A DNA stretch of 64,000 bases from Kineosporia corallincola (GCF_018499875.1 NZ_JAHBAY010000023.1:28657-92656); one strand, 5' to 3'; numbered from the stretch's first letter, positions 17,609-26,534 are shown. Notes: a model not told the origin generated them from the letters alone. Numbers and translations: made by a program.

Positions 17609-17738
17609 CACTCTCCTCGCCGTCGCCGAGTTTCCCCAGCGAGCGCAGATAGCGCCGCAGGCAGAGCTCGGCGACGGTGAGCTCGCTGTCCGGGATGTTC
17701 AGGGCGTACACGGTGCGCTCGTCCAGCTCGTCGGCCAT
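17601..17738 (-). CDS. Candidate 45-residue small protein
   Basis: An ATG frame encoding 45 residues, starting MADELDERTVYALNIP and ending LGDGEESAT. Nearly every codon ends in G or C, as in real genes here, and the composition is acidic with a helical leucine/arginine stretch. The stop overlaps the end of the permease gene by 8 bases, convergent. A GGGG run just before the start is only a weak ribosome site. No family is recognised. It could be a real small gene or a chance frame. Confidence 0.45.
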   Translation of the reverse strand: MADELDERTVYALNIPDSELTVAELCLRRYLRSLGKLGDGEESAT

Positions 17739-17884
17739 CACCCCAGGCTGCTGCGCACAGGCGAGCAGCGTCCGACCACCGGTTGAACAATGGACGGCGC
17801 CGGCCTTTCGAGGTCGGCGCCGTTCACAGGTTCCGGCGCAGGCTCGCCCTCACCCGTCCGGTACGCCCGGTACGCTCGGCCGTC

Positions 17885-18367
17885 GTGCCGAGGATCGTCG
17901 AGCTGCTGGTCTCACCGCTGCACCGCTACGAGGGCCGCCCGGCCGACGGCCCGGCGCCCGTGCCGGACGGTGCCCCGGACGATGAACTGGTCGGGCGGAT
18001 CGCCGTGCGGGCCCGGCTGGGCATCACCGGTGACCGCTACTTCGGGAAGACGGCCCATCGCGACGCGGCCGTCACGCTGATCGCGAGTGAGTCGCTGCCG
18101 CCGGGTGTCGGCCTGATCCAGGTGCGGCGCAACATCCTTCTCCAGGGCGTCGACGTGGACTCGATGGTCGGGCGCACCCTCACCCTCGACTCCGGCAGCG
18201 GGCCGGTGTCGTTCGAGGTGCGCCGCCGGGCCAATCCGTGTGCCTGGATGGACGTGGTGATCGGGCCGGGTGCGTTCCGGGCCCTGCGCGGGCGGGGCGG
18301 GATCCGCTGCGTGCCGGTGAACGACGGCGAACTGCGGCTGGGCCCGGTCGACGTGGTCACCTCGTGA
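17885..18367 (+). CDS. MOSC-domain protein
   Basis: About 160 residues with a MOSC domain (the C-terminal domain of molybdenum-cofactor sulfurases). It has the family opening VELLVSPLHRYEGRP, then GDRYFGK, a conserved VRRNILLQGVD and the Cys-containing RRRANPCAWMD that would carry the sulfide. Small stand-alone MOSC proteins are thought to move sulfur to metal centres; the partner is unknown here. I chose GTG 17885, since the frame upstream shows no family similarity. Confidence 0.82.
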   Translation: MPRIVELLVSPLHRYEGRPADGPAPVPDGAPDDELVGRIAVRARLGITGDRYFGKTAHRDAAVTLIASESLPPGVGLIQVRRNILLQGVDVDSMVGRTLTLDSGSGPVSFEVRRRANPCAWMDVVIGPGAFRALRGRGGIRCVPVNDGELRLGPVDVVTS

Positions 18368-18374
18368 TCAGCGA

Positions 18375-18413
18375 GCGCGTCCCGCCCCCCGGAGGGGGGA
18401 GGGCGGAACGCGC
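18375..18413. terminator. Bidirectional stem-loop terminator
   Basis: GCGCGT...CCCGCCCCCC pairs with GGGGGG...GGCGGAACGCGC around a GGA loop, with one bulge. It sits between the convergent MOSC and GlsB-type genes. Confidence 0.6.
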
Positions 18414-18458
18414 ATGCTCATCACCAGGGGGCCGTGCGTGGCGGAGCTCCTCGTCGTC

Positions 18459-18731
18459 CTAAATTGCCCGCCGCCCGGCCAGATTCACCCACAGCAGCAG
18501 CACGATGATCGCCCCGATGATCGAGCCGATCAGCCCGGAGGGCTGGAGCAGACCGTCGGCCGAGTCCTTGCCGAAGATCAGGTAACCGAGGAAGCCGCCG
18601 ACGAACGAGCCGACGATCCCGACGCCGATCGTGGCCGGGATCGACATGCTCTGCCGGCCGGGCACCAGAAGCCGGGCCACGGCACCGGCGATCAGGCCGA
18701 CGATGATGAGAGTGATGATCAGACCAAGCAT
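18459..18731 (-). CDS. GlsB/YeaQ/YmgE-family membrane protein
   Basis: A 90-residue very hydrophobic protein with three membrane segments and the family glycine pattern (GLIAGAVARLLVPG, GIVGSFVGGFLGYLIFG). Relatives are stress-induced transglycosylase-associated proteins of unclear function. AAGGA stands just upstream of the ATG. It faces away from the response-regulator gene, which starts 93 bp off. Confidence 0.92.
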   Translation of the reverse strand: MLGLIITLIIVGLIAGAVARLLVPGRQSMSIPATIGVGIVGSFVGGFLGYLIFGKDSADGLLQPSGLIGSIIGAIIVLLLWVNLAGRRAI

Positions 18732-18824
18732 TTCGGAGTCCTTCCGAAGGTCGGGCGCTGTGCTCTGACGTCTTCCACGAAACCACCCCTGGGGCTGGTC
18801 CACCACACCCCTAAGGGGGTTATC

Positions 18825-19493
18825 GTGACGAGCGTGACGAAGCCGCCGATCCTCATCGCGCTGGTCAACGACTACGACGTGGTCACCACGGGCCTGGCGC
18901 ACATGCTCGACCAGTACCGCGAGCGGGTGCTGATCGCCGAGATCGACACCAACCTCGGGGTGGACGACCGGGTCGACATCGTTCTCTACGACACCTTCGC
19001 GCAGCCCGAGTCCGACGTCGAGGAGCTGCGCACGCTGGCCGAGAACCCGCGCGCCCGCAGGGTTGTCGTGTACACCTGGAACTTCCACCCGGCCCTGATC
19101 GAGCGCGCCCGCGAGCAGGGCATGTCCGGCTACCTGTCCAAGACGCTGCCGGCCGCCGACCTGGTGGAGGCGCTGGAGGCGGTGCACGCCGGCCGGGTCG
19201 TGGTCAGCGAGCAGGCACCCCGGGCCCGCACCGCCCCCGGCCTGAACTGGCCGGGCCGCGGCGAGGGGCTCACCGACCGGGAGGCCGAGGTGCTGGCGCT
19301 CATCACCCAGGGCATGAGCAACGCCCAGGTGGCCGGGCTGACCTACCTCAGCCCGAACACCATCAAGTCGTACATCCGCAGCATCTACCGCAAGATCGGG
19401 GTGGCCAGCCGCACCCAGGCGGTGCTCTGGGGTGTGCAGCACGGCTTCACGCCCGACCACCACCGGGTCGAGCACTGGCAGGGCGGCCCGTGA
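18825..19493 (+). CDS. LuxR-family response regulator
   Basis: A 222-residue two-domain regulator: an N-terminal receiver-like domain (LVNDYDVVTTGL, putative phospho-acceptor Asp in IVLYDTFA, conserved Lys in YLSKTLP) and a C-terminal LuxR helix-turn-helix (LTDREAEVLALI, NTIKSYIRSIYRKIGV). No partner histidine kinase is adjacent, so it is an orphan. It starts at GTG with AAGGGGGT upstream; a second GTG nine bases later is also possible. Its stop directly abuts the bluB stop (TGATCA), tail to tail. Confidence 0.92.
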   Translation: MTSVTKPPILIALVNDYDVVTTGLAHMLDQYRERVLIAEIDTNLGVDDRVDIVLYDTFAQPESDVEELRTLAENPRARRVVVYTWNFHPALIERAREQGMSGYLSKTLPAADLVEALEAVHAGRVVVSEQAPRARTAPGLNWPGRGEGLTDREAEVLALITQGMSNAQVAGLTYLSPNTIKSYIRSIYRKIGVASRTQAVLWGVQHGFTPDHHRVEHWQGGP

Positions 19494-20120
19494 TCACCAC
19501 TTCTCCCGGTGCACGAACCGCTCCAGCGGGGAGCGGCTGCGCCAGCCGTGCCGTTCCAGGTCGGGCACCTCGTGCAGCGAGCTGACCGGTCCCAGGCAGA
19601 GCCAGGCCACCGGCCGCACCCCGTCCGGGATGCCGAGCAGCCCGGCCAGGAAGGGCTCCCGGTAGAACGACACCCAGCCCACGCCCAGGTCCTCGGCGGT
19701 GGCGGCCAGCCACAGGTTCTGGATGGCCAGGCACACCGAGTACAGCCCGGCGTCGGCGATCGCGTGCCGGCCCAGCACCGCCGGCCCGCCGCGCTGCGCG
19801 TCGTAGGTGACCACCACCGACAGGCTCGACTCCAGCACCCCGTCGATCTTGATCCGCGCGAACCGCTCGGCCTCCTCACCGCTCAGGGTTGCCGCGAACG
19901 TCTCGCGCTCGAGCTGCACGTGGTCGAAAAACGCCTGCCGGGTGCCCTGGTCCCGGATCAGCAGGAAGTCCCAGGGCTGCGACATGCCCACGCTGGGGGC
20001 GGCGTGCGCGGCGGACAGCACGCGTGCCAGCGTCTCGTCGTCCACCGGCGCACCGGTGAACTCGGCCCGCACGTCGCGGCGGCGGAACATCACGTCATAC
20101 AGATCTCGCACGGGCCTCAT
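19494..20120 (-). CDS. bluB: 5,6-dimethylbenzimidazole synthase (BluB-like)
   Basis: A 208-residue nitroreductase-fold enzyme with BluB features: FRRRDVRAEF near the N-terminus, AAPSVGMSQPWDF for flavin contact, and LGVGWVSFY in the C-terminal third. BluB breaks down reduced FMN with oxygen to make 5,6-dimethylbenzimidazole, the lower ligand of vitamin B12. That fits the B12-dependent dehydratase operon 8 kb upstream. No other cobalamin synthesis genes are in the window. A generic nitroreductase is the alternative, but the DVRAEF and GVGWVS motifs favour BluB. Confidence 0.85.
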   Translation of the reverse strand: MRPVRDLYDVMFRRRDVRAEFTGAPVDDETLARVLSAAHAAPSVGMSQPWDFLLIRDQGTRQAFFDHVQLERETFAATLSGEEAERFARIKIDGVLESSLSVVVTYDAQRGGPAVLGRHAIADAGLYSVCLAIQNLWLAATAEDLGVGWVSFYREPFLAGLLGIPDGVRPVAWLCLGPVSSLHEVPDLERHGWRSRSPLERFVHREKW

Positions 20121-20149
20121 TCTGGCCGGGTCCGCTCTAGGCTCGTTTC

Positions 20150-20782
20150 ATGGCTCTCATCCACCAGGCGACACTGAGTCCGTCGAAGATCGAGCTACTG
20201 AACTCCTGGCTGCGCTCCCGGGCCTGGGCCGACGGCCTCACCGGCGTGCGCAACGCCGGGGCCTACCGTTTCGACGACCCGGACGGGCAGGTCGGGATCG
20301 AGACCATCCTGGCCACCACCGACGATCCGGGCGCCCCGCTGCTGCACATTCCGCTGACCTATCGCGGCGAGCCGCTGCACGGCGCCGACGAGCACCTGAT
20401 CGGCACCACCGAGCACTCCGTGCTCGGCACCCGCTGGGTCTACGACGGGTGCGGCGACCCGGTCTGGGCGGCCGTGGCCGCCTCCGTCATCCTCACCGGT
20501 GGCTCGCAGGTGGCGGAAATGGTGGCCGACGCAACCGGCGAGCTGACCGAACGCACGCCGACGGCCACCGTGATCGGCAGCGGCACCCCCGGCACCGGGA
20601 TCCCGCCGATCGTCGGGGCTCAGCCGCACGACGAGGCCGCCGGGTACACCGTGGTCACCACCGGTGGCCCGGTGCTGGTCGTGGCCCGCATCGTGGGCCG
20701 CGAGCTGACCGGGGTCACGCAGACCCTGACCGCGCGCGTGGCCGGCGGCGATCCGGTGGTGGTGGCGGGCATCCGGATCTGA
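20150..20782 (+). CDS. Maltokinase N-terminal cap-like domain protein
   Basis: A 210-residue soluble protein resembling the N-terminal cap domain of actinobacterial maltokinase (Mak/Pep2): LIHQATLSPSKIELLNSWL, the ETILATTDDPG strand, and IPLTYRGEPLHGADEHLIGTTEHSVLG are typical. No kinase domain follows, so this is a stand-alone cap domain. Its function is unknown; it may bind a sugar or regulate. Confidence 0.8.
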   Translation: MALIHQATLSPSKIELLNSWLRSRAWADGLTGVRNAGAYRFDDPDGQVGIETILATTDDPGAPLLHIPLTYRGEPLHGADEHLIGTTEHSVLGTRWVYDGCGDPVWAAVAASVILTGGSQVAEMVADATGELTERTPTATVIGSGTPGTGIPPIVGAQPHDEAAGYTVVTTGGPVLVVARIVGRELTGVTQTLTARVAGGDPVVVAGIRI

Positions 20783-20789
20783 CGCGGAA

Positions 20790-20832
20790 GAGGGCGGACG
20801 GTGCGGGTTCTCACCCACCACCGCCCGCCCTC
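20790..20832. terminator. Bidirectional stem-loop terminator
   Basis: GAGGGCGG and an inner CGGTG pair with CACCG and CCGCCCTC, forming a strong GC-rich stem between two convergent genes. Confidence 0.65.
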
Positions 20833-20844
20833 GCGGACCTCCGC

Positions 20845-22764
20845 TCAGCTGACGCCACTCACCGAGACGAATCCCTCCAGCGGTGTGGTCGCGCTCCCGG
20901 GCCGGATGTCCGGGCCGACGCTGCCCTCGCCCCAGTAGTGGTCACCGATGTTGGTGATCCATTTCTTGGCGGTGTCGTCGTAGGTGGCCGGGCTGACCGA
21001 GCGCCACCTCCGGCCGGCCGGCTCCAGGTCGTTCGCCATCGAGCCCCAGGCCTGCTGCACGGTCAGCGCCGGCCGCAGTTCCCACCACAAGAACTTCTCC
21101 GGGAACAGGTAGCTCGCGAACCGGGCCCCGGTGCCGCCGTTCACGCACTGGGCGTTGGTGTCGAAGCCGTTCAGCAGGTGCAGGCCGCGGAACGCCTTGC
21201 CCCAGCGGTCGAAGTAGTCGAGCGTGCCGTCGGTGTCGCGCAGCACCTGGCAGCTCTCCAGCTGGAGCCACTCCAGCTGGTCGTCGCCCCAGCGGGCGTC
21301 GTCCGGGGTGATGTTCCCGTCGTCGTGCGCCCCCTTGAAGGTGAAGCCGCCGGGCCCTCCGTGGCCGGTGTACCACTGGGCGTCCACCTTGTCGGTGTAG
21401 TCGGCGTCCCAGCCCTTCTGGTTCTTGTCCTTGAAGTCCTTCTCGAAGGCGCTGGCACCCCGCCAGTCGAACGACACGGTGTGGTTGTGCGCCTTGATCA
21501 CCGACCTGAACCCGTTCGCGCTGTCCTGCGCGCACTGCCACTCGTCCACGGTCTGCTCGATGCCGTTGGTGGCGAAGGTGCCGCCCGCGCCGCCCTGCAC
21601 GCCGGTGGCCGAGGCGTCGCCCTTGGCGTTCGCCAGGCTCACCCGGGCGGTGCTGGTCAGGCCGTCGGCGTCGGTCACGGTGACGGTCAGCGCCTCCACG
21701 GACGACCTGGTCAGCCGGTCCCGTTGGGCCGGCGTGTAGGCGATCTCGGGCTTCTCGCCGTCCAGCTGAACCGAGGACGACGCCCAGCGGTACGCGTACG
21801 GCGCCGTGCCGCCGCGCACCCCGGCCGCGGCCGAGACCGTGGTCCCGTCACCGCTCGCCTTCAGCGTGACCGTGGGGGCCAGCGCCGGCGCGGCCGCCAC
21901 CAGCTTGCCGCCGTAGCGGCTGTCCTGCTCGATCGCCCCGGTCGGCCGGCAGATGTAGTGCGGAACCAGCTTCGTCACCGTGCCCTTGCCGTCGGCCTCG
22001 GTCGCCCCGAGGGCGGAGGCGTAGTAGCCGAGCACCGGGGTGTCCTGCTTGACCGCGTCGCCGTACAGCGCGGTGCAGCTCTTCTGCGCCGTGGCCGGGC
22101 TGACGATCGGCACCTGCCCCGACGCCTCCACCTGGCGCACGGCCTGGCTCAGCTGGATCACCGTGCCGTCACCGGCGAACGAGGCCCGAGCCTTGGCGCC
22201 CGGCCCGACCACCGGAATCCCGCCCAGCGTCAGCTGGTACGAGACGGTGGTGTCGATCTGATAGCTGCGCGTGGTCTTTTCGCGGGTGGCGCGATGGTCC
22301 ACGGTGGTGTGACCGATCACCGTCTGCGCCCCGTAGCCCTTCGGCACGGGCAGGACCTCCTTGGCCCGGCGCAGCGCCACGTCGTCGGAGGGCGCCTTGA
22401 TCCGGGCGAGGGCGGCGAAGTCCACGCTCTCCGACGCCGTCGGCAGGCCGGACTCGTCCTTGCCCTCGCGCAGGAAGCTGGTCGGCACCCGGGCGAAACG
22501 CTCGGGGTCGGTGTAGGAGAACGATCCGTCGGGCCGCAGGGCGTTACCGATCCCGGCGGTGCGCGCCAGCGTCTCGGCGTCCGTGGCGGTCAGCCCCTCC
22601 TGCACGACCTGGTACACGGTCGCGGTCGGCACGATCGCCGCGCCGAGGGGACGGGCCTGCGCACTCGCGCCGCCGGAGAGCGGCATCAGCACGGCGCCGG
22701 TGGTGGCCGCGGCGAGGGTGACGGTGAGGGCACGTCCCCGTGCGCGCCTGGTAGTACTGGACAT
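20845..22764 (-). CDS. Secreted protein (DUF6345-like) with caspase-type His/Cys motifs
   Basis: About 639 residues. The N-terminus is a classic export signal (TTRRARGRA, hydrophobic core, cleavage likely after GGASA). A prodomain-like region (about 35-290) precedes an Ig/PKD-like segment (about 295-380) and a C-terminal domain. In that domain WYTGHGGPGG (His about 468) and LQLESCQVL (Cys about 505) match the spacing and context of the catalytic dyad of clan CD cysteine peptidases (YSGHG and DSC in metacaspases). Similarity to DUF6345 is from memory and peptidase activity is inference. I start at ATG 22764 because GGAG lies 10 bases upstream. Confidence 0.8.
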   Translation of the reverse strand: MSSTTRRARGRALTVTLAAATTGAVLMPLSGGASAQARPLGAAIVPTATVYQVVQEGLTATDAETLARTAGIGNALRPDGSFSYTDPERFARVPTSFLREGKDESGLPTASESVDFAALARIKAPSDDVALRRAKEVLPVPKGYGAQTVIGHTTVDHRATREKTTRSYQIDTTVSYQLTLGGIPVVGPGAKARASFAGDGTVIQLSQAVRQVEASGQVPIVSPATAQKSCTALYGDAVKQDTPVLGYYASALGATEADGKGTVTKLVPHYICRPTGAIEQDSRYGGKLVAAAPALAPTVTLKASGDGTTVSAAAGVRGGTAPYAYRWASSSVQLDGEKPEIAYTPAQRDRLTRSSVEALTVTVTDADGLTSTARVSLANAKGDASATGVQGGAGGTFATNGIEQTVDEWQCAQDSANGFRSVIKAHNHTVSFDWRGASAFEKDFKDKNQKGWDADYTDKVDAQWYTGHGGPGGFTFKGAHDDGNITPDDARWGDDQLEWLQLESCQVLRDTDGTLDYFDRWGKAFRGLHLLNGFDTNAQCVNGGTGARFASYLFPEKFLWWELRPALTVQQAWGSMANDLEPAGRRWRSVSPATYDDTAKKWITNIGDHYWGEGSVGPDIRPGSATTPLEGFVSVSGVS

Positions 22765-22955
22765 TCGGCAACTCCATATCTGGGAGAGCCGGGCGGGCAG
22801 GCCCGGCACCCGTGAAGGAGTGGATCAACAGCCTGGTAGATACACCCTGCGTCATCTGGATTTAACATTGCGTTACGCTTGAGTACCCGGCCAAACACCC
22901 CGTGGTCCCGCCCGGTCCGCCGGTCCGGGCGGTGGGCCGGATAGGGTCCGGTGGC

Positions 22956-23693
22956 GTGAAACTTCGTGAGGAACGCGTGTCGATCCCGTCCCGCCAGGGC
23001 CACGAGATCCAGGCGGTGGTGATCACCCCCGTCGGCGACACCCCCCGTCCCGGTGTCCTGCTCTACACCGACATCTTCCAGCTGACCGAGTCGACGTTGC
23101 GCACCGCCCGGCGGCTGGCCGCGTCGGGCTTCCTGGTGCTGGTGCCGGAGATCTACCCGCGTGGCGAACTGGCCGGTGTGGCACTGGAATTCGACGACGA
23201 GGGCAAGGCCCGGGGGCTGGCCGGCGCGGCCTCGATGCCCACCGCCGCCTTCGACGAGGACCGGGTCAGCGCCCTGGACCACCTCACCGCCCTGCCCGGC
23301 GTCACCGACGTGCTGGTGACCGGCTTCTGCATCGGCGGGCACCTGGCCTTCCGGGCCGCCTTCGACGAGCGGGTGGCCGCGACCGTCTGCTTCTACCCGA
23401 CCGGTCTCCAGGACGGGAAACTCGGTGCCGACGTGGCCGACTCACTGTCGCGGGCCGGCGACATCCGGGGCCGGCTGTTCATCATCTTCGGCTCGCAGGA
23501 CCCGCACGTGCCGGCCGACGCCCGGTTGCAGGTGCTGTCGGCGCTCTACGCCGCCGGCCTGGAAGACCTCGAACTGCACGTGTACGCCGGCGGCGAGCAC
23601 GCGTTCATGCGCGACATCGGCGCCCGCCACGACCCGGAGCTGACGGATCTGGGCCTGCGGGAGGCGGTTTCGTTCTTCACCGGGCGGTCGTAG
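22956..23693 (+). CDS. Dienelactone hydrolase family protein
   Basis: A 245-residue alpha/beta hydrolase with the dienelactone hydrolase triad: Cys in GFCIGGH, Asp in GSQDPHV and His in GGEHAF. The family opens lactones such as dienelactone in aromatic breakdown, but many members act on other esters. It starts at GTG (VKLREERVSIPS). It is divergent from the secreted protein gene, sharing a roughly 190-bp control region. Confidence 0.92.
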   Translation: MKLREERVSIPSRQGHEIQAVVITPVGDTPRPGVLLYTDIFQLTESTLRTARRLAASGFLVLVPEIYPRGELAGVALEFDDEGKARGLAGAASMPTAAFDEDRVSALDHLTALPGVTDVLVTGFCIGGHLAFRAAFDERVAATVCFYPTGLQDGKLGADVADSLSRAGDIRGRLFIIFGSQDPHVPADARLQVLSALYAAGLEDLELHVYAGGEHAFMRDIGARHDPELTDLGLREAVSFFTGRS

Positions 23694-23713
23694 CGGTCTT
23701 CGGCGGCCGGCCC

Positions 23714-24688
23714 TCAGCGCCCGGTGGAGCGGAACCGCTGCTGGTACTTCAGCGGTGAGATGCCCAGCCGGGCCACGAAGGCCCGGCGCAGCGCCTCGGC
23801 GTTGCCGTAACCGGCCAGCTGCGACGCCTGGGCCACGGTGGCCCCGGCGTCCAGCTTGGCCCGGGCCGCCTCGAACCGGATGTCGGCCAGGTATTCCATC
23901 GGCGTGGAGTCGAGCTCCTCACGGAACAGCCGGGCCAGGTGCCGCACGCTGACCCGGGCGTGGTCGGCCAGGTCCTGGGCGGTGAAGGGCTTCGCCGGGT
24001 CCTCCTGGATCAGGTCCACCACCGAGCGCACCACCGGCGTGCGCGGCGCCGGGCCCTGGAGCTGGGCCGAGAACTGCGACTGCCCGCCGGCTCGCTGGAG
24101 GTAGACCAGCAGCGACTGGGCCACCCGGCGGGCGGCGTCGGCCCCGTGGTCCTCCTCGACCAGGGCCAGGCCCAGGTCGATGCCCGCGACCACCCCGGCC
24201 GAGCTGTACACGTTGCCGTCGCGCACGAAGATCGAGTCGGGCTCGACCAGCACGCCGGGGTACTCCTTGGCCAGGCGGCCGGTGAACTTCCAGTGCGTGG
24301 TGGCCCGGCGGCCGTCGAACAGACCGAGCGCGGCCAGCACGAAGGCCCCGGAGCAGATGCTGGTGACCCGGCGGGCCCGGGGCACCAGCAGCCGGGTGGC
24401 CTCCAGCACCGCGGGTGTGACGAACGACGGCGGGGCGGACTCGCTGCCCGGCACCACCAGGGTGTCCAGCTCACCGGCCTCCGCCGCCGAGGTCATCACC
24501 TCGACCCGCGCCCCGACCGAGGTCAGGACCGGCTTGCCGTCCGGCGAGATGAGCACCACCTCGTAGTTGCCGGCGGTCTGGTTGGCCTCCACGAAAACCT
24601 CGGCCGGCCCGGAGAAGTCAAGCATCTTGACGTAGTCGAACACGAGTATGCCGATGCGCAGCCGCTTGGCCCGGGAAGTCACGGTCAC
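23714..24688 (-). CDS. GlxA-family transcriptional regulator (DJ-1/PfpI + AraC)
   Basis: About 324 residues: an N-terminal DJ-1/PfpI-like domain (IGILVFDYVKMLDFSGPAEVF, ICSGAFVLAALGLFDGRRATTHW) fused to a C-terminal AraC-type double helix-turn-helix (FTAQDLADHARVSVRHLARLF, AQASQLAGYGNAEALRRAF). Such proteins regulate catabolic genes. It is divergent from the alpha/beta hydrolase pair, which it may control. I start at GTG 24688; the frame upstream lacks family similarity. Confidence 0.92.
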   Translation of the reverse strand: MTVTSRAKRLRIGILVFDYVKMLDFSGPAEVFVEANQTAGNYEVVLISPDGKPVLTSVGARVEVMTSAAEAGELDTLVVPGSESAPPSFVTPAVLEATRLLVPRARRVTSICSGAFVLAALGLFDGRRATTHWKFTGRLAKEYPGVLVEPDSIFVRDGNVYSSAGVVAGIDLGLALVEEDHGADAARRVAQSLLVYLQRAGGQSQFSAQLQGPAPRTPVVRSVVDLIQEDPAKPFTAQDLADHARVSVRHLARLFREELDSTPMEYLADIRFEAARAKLDAGATVAQASQLAGYGNAEALRRAFVARLGISPLKYQQRFRSTGR

Positions 24689-24858
24689 CTGCTCATTCTC
24701 GTCACGAACATGATCCGGTCCGCATCGACCGCATCCATGATGACCTATTTTCCTGAGTCGCATTCCGAGGGGTTCTCGTCCGCCGGTGAGGGGTCGCCGC
24801 GCAGCGCCCGGGGGCAGGCTGGACCTCCGACCAACTTCCCCCGCAGGAGCCGATCCCC

Positions 24859-25563
24859 TTGCCCGACCGCAGACCCACGATCGTCCTCGTCCACGGCGCG
24901 TTCGCCGACGGCGCCAGCTGGGCGCCGGTCACCCGTCACCTCCTCGACCGCGGTTTCGACGTGCTGGTGCCGCCGGTGCCCAACCGCACGCTGAGCGGTG
25001 ACGCCGCCTACATCCGCTCCGTCGTCGAGCGGATCGACGGCCCGGTGGTGCTGGCCGGGCACTCCTACGGCGGTGCCGTCATCACCGTCGCCGGCCTCGC
25101 GGCCAACGTCAGCGCCCTGGTCTACGTGGCGGGCTACGTACTGGAAGAGGGCGAGAGCCTGGGCCAGTTGCAGGGCGGTTTCCCGGAGTCCGACCTGGCG
25201 GCGCACCTGGTGCAGACCGGCACCCCGGCCGACGGACCGGAGTTCTCGGTCGAGATCGAGGCCTTCGGCGAGGTTTTCGCCGCCGGCCTCGACCCGGGCA
25301 CGGCCCGGGTGCTGGCGGTCTCGCAGCGCCCGCTGGCCGGTGCCGCGTTCGGCGAGCCCGCCGCGGCGGCCGCCTGGCGCACCCGCCCGGCCTGGGGCAT
25401 CGTCGCCTCGGCCGACCGCACCATCAACCCCGACGTGGAGCGGTTCGGCTACCGCAGAGCCGGTATCCAGCACGTCGTCGAGCTCGACGGACCGCACCTG
25501 CTGATGCAGACGCATGCCGCGGAGGTCGCCAAGGTGATCTCCGACGCGGCAGACACCCACTGA
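24859..25563 (+). CDS. Alpha/beta hydrolase
   Basis: A 234-residue hydrolase: LVHGAFADGASW (oxyanion region), the nucleophile elbow AGHSYGGA, and a C-terminal catalytic His in DGPHLLM. This layout matches small esterases of the salicylate-esterase/EstC group. It has a TTG start with AGGAG about ten bases upstream. It forms a likely two-gene operon with the next hydrolase, opposite the GlxA-type regulator. Confidence 0.88.
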   Translation: MPDRRPTIVLVHGAFADGASWAPVTRHLLDRGFDVLVPPVPNRTLSGDAAYIRSVVERIDGPVVLAGHSYGGAVITVAGLAANVSALVYVAGYVLEEGESLGQLQGGFPESDLAAHLVQTGTPADGPEFSVEIEAFGEVFAAGLDPGTARVLAVSQRPLAGAAFGEPAAAAAWRTRPAWGIVASADRTINPDVERFGYRRAGIQHVVELDGPHLLMQTHAAEVAKVISDAADTH

Positions 25564-25589
25564 ATCCATCCCCACAGACAAGGACCGTC

Positions 25590-26534
25590 ATGCCCGGACC
25601 AGATCCCGTCCTCGAGCCGGCCGCACAGGAATTCGTCGAGGCCACCGCCAGACCGCCGTTCCTCTACCAGCTCCCGCCGGACGAGGGCCGGGCCGCGGTC
25701 GACGGCGTGCAGAGCGGCGACGTGGCGGTGCCCGACGCCGACATCGAAGACCTGACCATCACCGACGGCGTCTCGATCCGGATCTTCCGGCCGAAGGGCG
25801 TCACCGGCCCACTGCCGGTGCTGCTCTACACCCACGGCGCCGGCTGGGTGTTCGGCAACGCGCACACCCACGACCGGCTCGTCCGCGAGCTCACGGTGCG
25901 GGCCCGGGCCGCCACCGTCTTCGTGAACTACAGCCTCTCCCCCGAGGTGAAGTACCCGATCGCGATCGACGAGATCTACACCGCCCTGGAGTGGATCGCC
26001 GCCGAGGGCGCGAACCACGACCTGGACGCGTCACGGCTCGCGGTGGCCGGTGACTCGGTCGGCGGCAACATGACCATCGCCACCACCATCCGATCCAAAC
26101 AGCGCGGTGGCCCGGCGATCTCGGCCCAGGTGCTGTTCTACCCGGTCACCGACGCCGACTTCGGCACGGACTCCTACGACCAGTTCGAGACCGGCTACTT
26201 TCTGCACCGCGAGGGCATGAAGTGGTTCTGGAACCAGTACACGACCGACCCGGCGCAGCGCGCGGAGATCACCGCCTCGCCACTGCGGGCCAGCGTCGGC
26301 GAACTGGCCGGCCTGCCGCAGGCCCTGGTGATCGTGGCCGAGGCCGACGTGCTGCGCGACGAGGGCGAGGCCTACGCGGCCAAGCTACGGCTGGCCGGTG
26401 TCCCGGTCACCGCCGTGCGCTACCAGGGCATCATCCACGACTTCGTGATGGTGAACGCCCTGGCCGACACGCATGCGGCCAAGGCCGCCACCCGGCAGGC
26501 CGGCGACTTCCTGTTCGACGCCCTGCACCCCTGA
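25590..26534 (+). CDS. Alpha/beta hydrolase of the hormone-sensitive lipase group
   Basis: A 314-residue esterase: oxyanion motif YTHGAGWVFG (the HGGG/HGAG type), nucleophile elbow GDSVGG, Asp in VAEADVLRDEG and His in GIIHDFVM. These enzymes hydrolyse short-chain esters. It is 26 bp after the preceding hydrolase gene, on the same strand. Confidence 0.92.
   Translation: MPGPDPVLEPAAQEFVEATARPPFLYQLPPDEGRAAVDGVQSGDVAVPDADIEDLTITDGVSIRIFRPKGVTGPLPVLLYTHGAGWVFGNAHTHDRLVRELTVRARAATVFVNYSLSPEVKYPIAIDEIYTALEWIAAEGANHDLDASRLAVAGDSVGGNMTIATTIRSKQRGGPAISAQVLFYPVTDADFGTDSYDQFETGYFLHREGMKWFWNQYTTDPAQRAEITASPLRASVGELAGLPQALVIVAEADVLRDEGEAYAAKLRLAGVPVTAVRYQGIIHDFVMVNALADTHAAKAATRQAGDFLFDALHP

Noticed and set aside
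19807..22815. Plus-strand open frame of about 1000 codons across bluB, the cap-domain gene and the secreted protein gene
   Set aside because: It crosses three supported genes on both strands; no recognisable domain.
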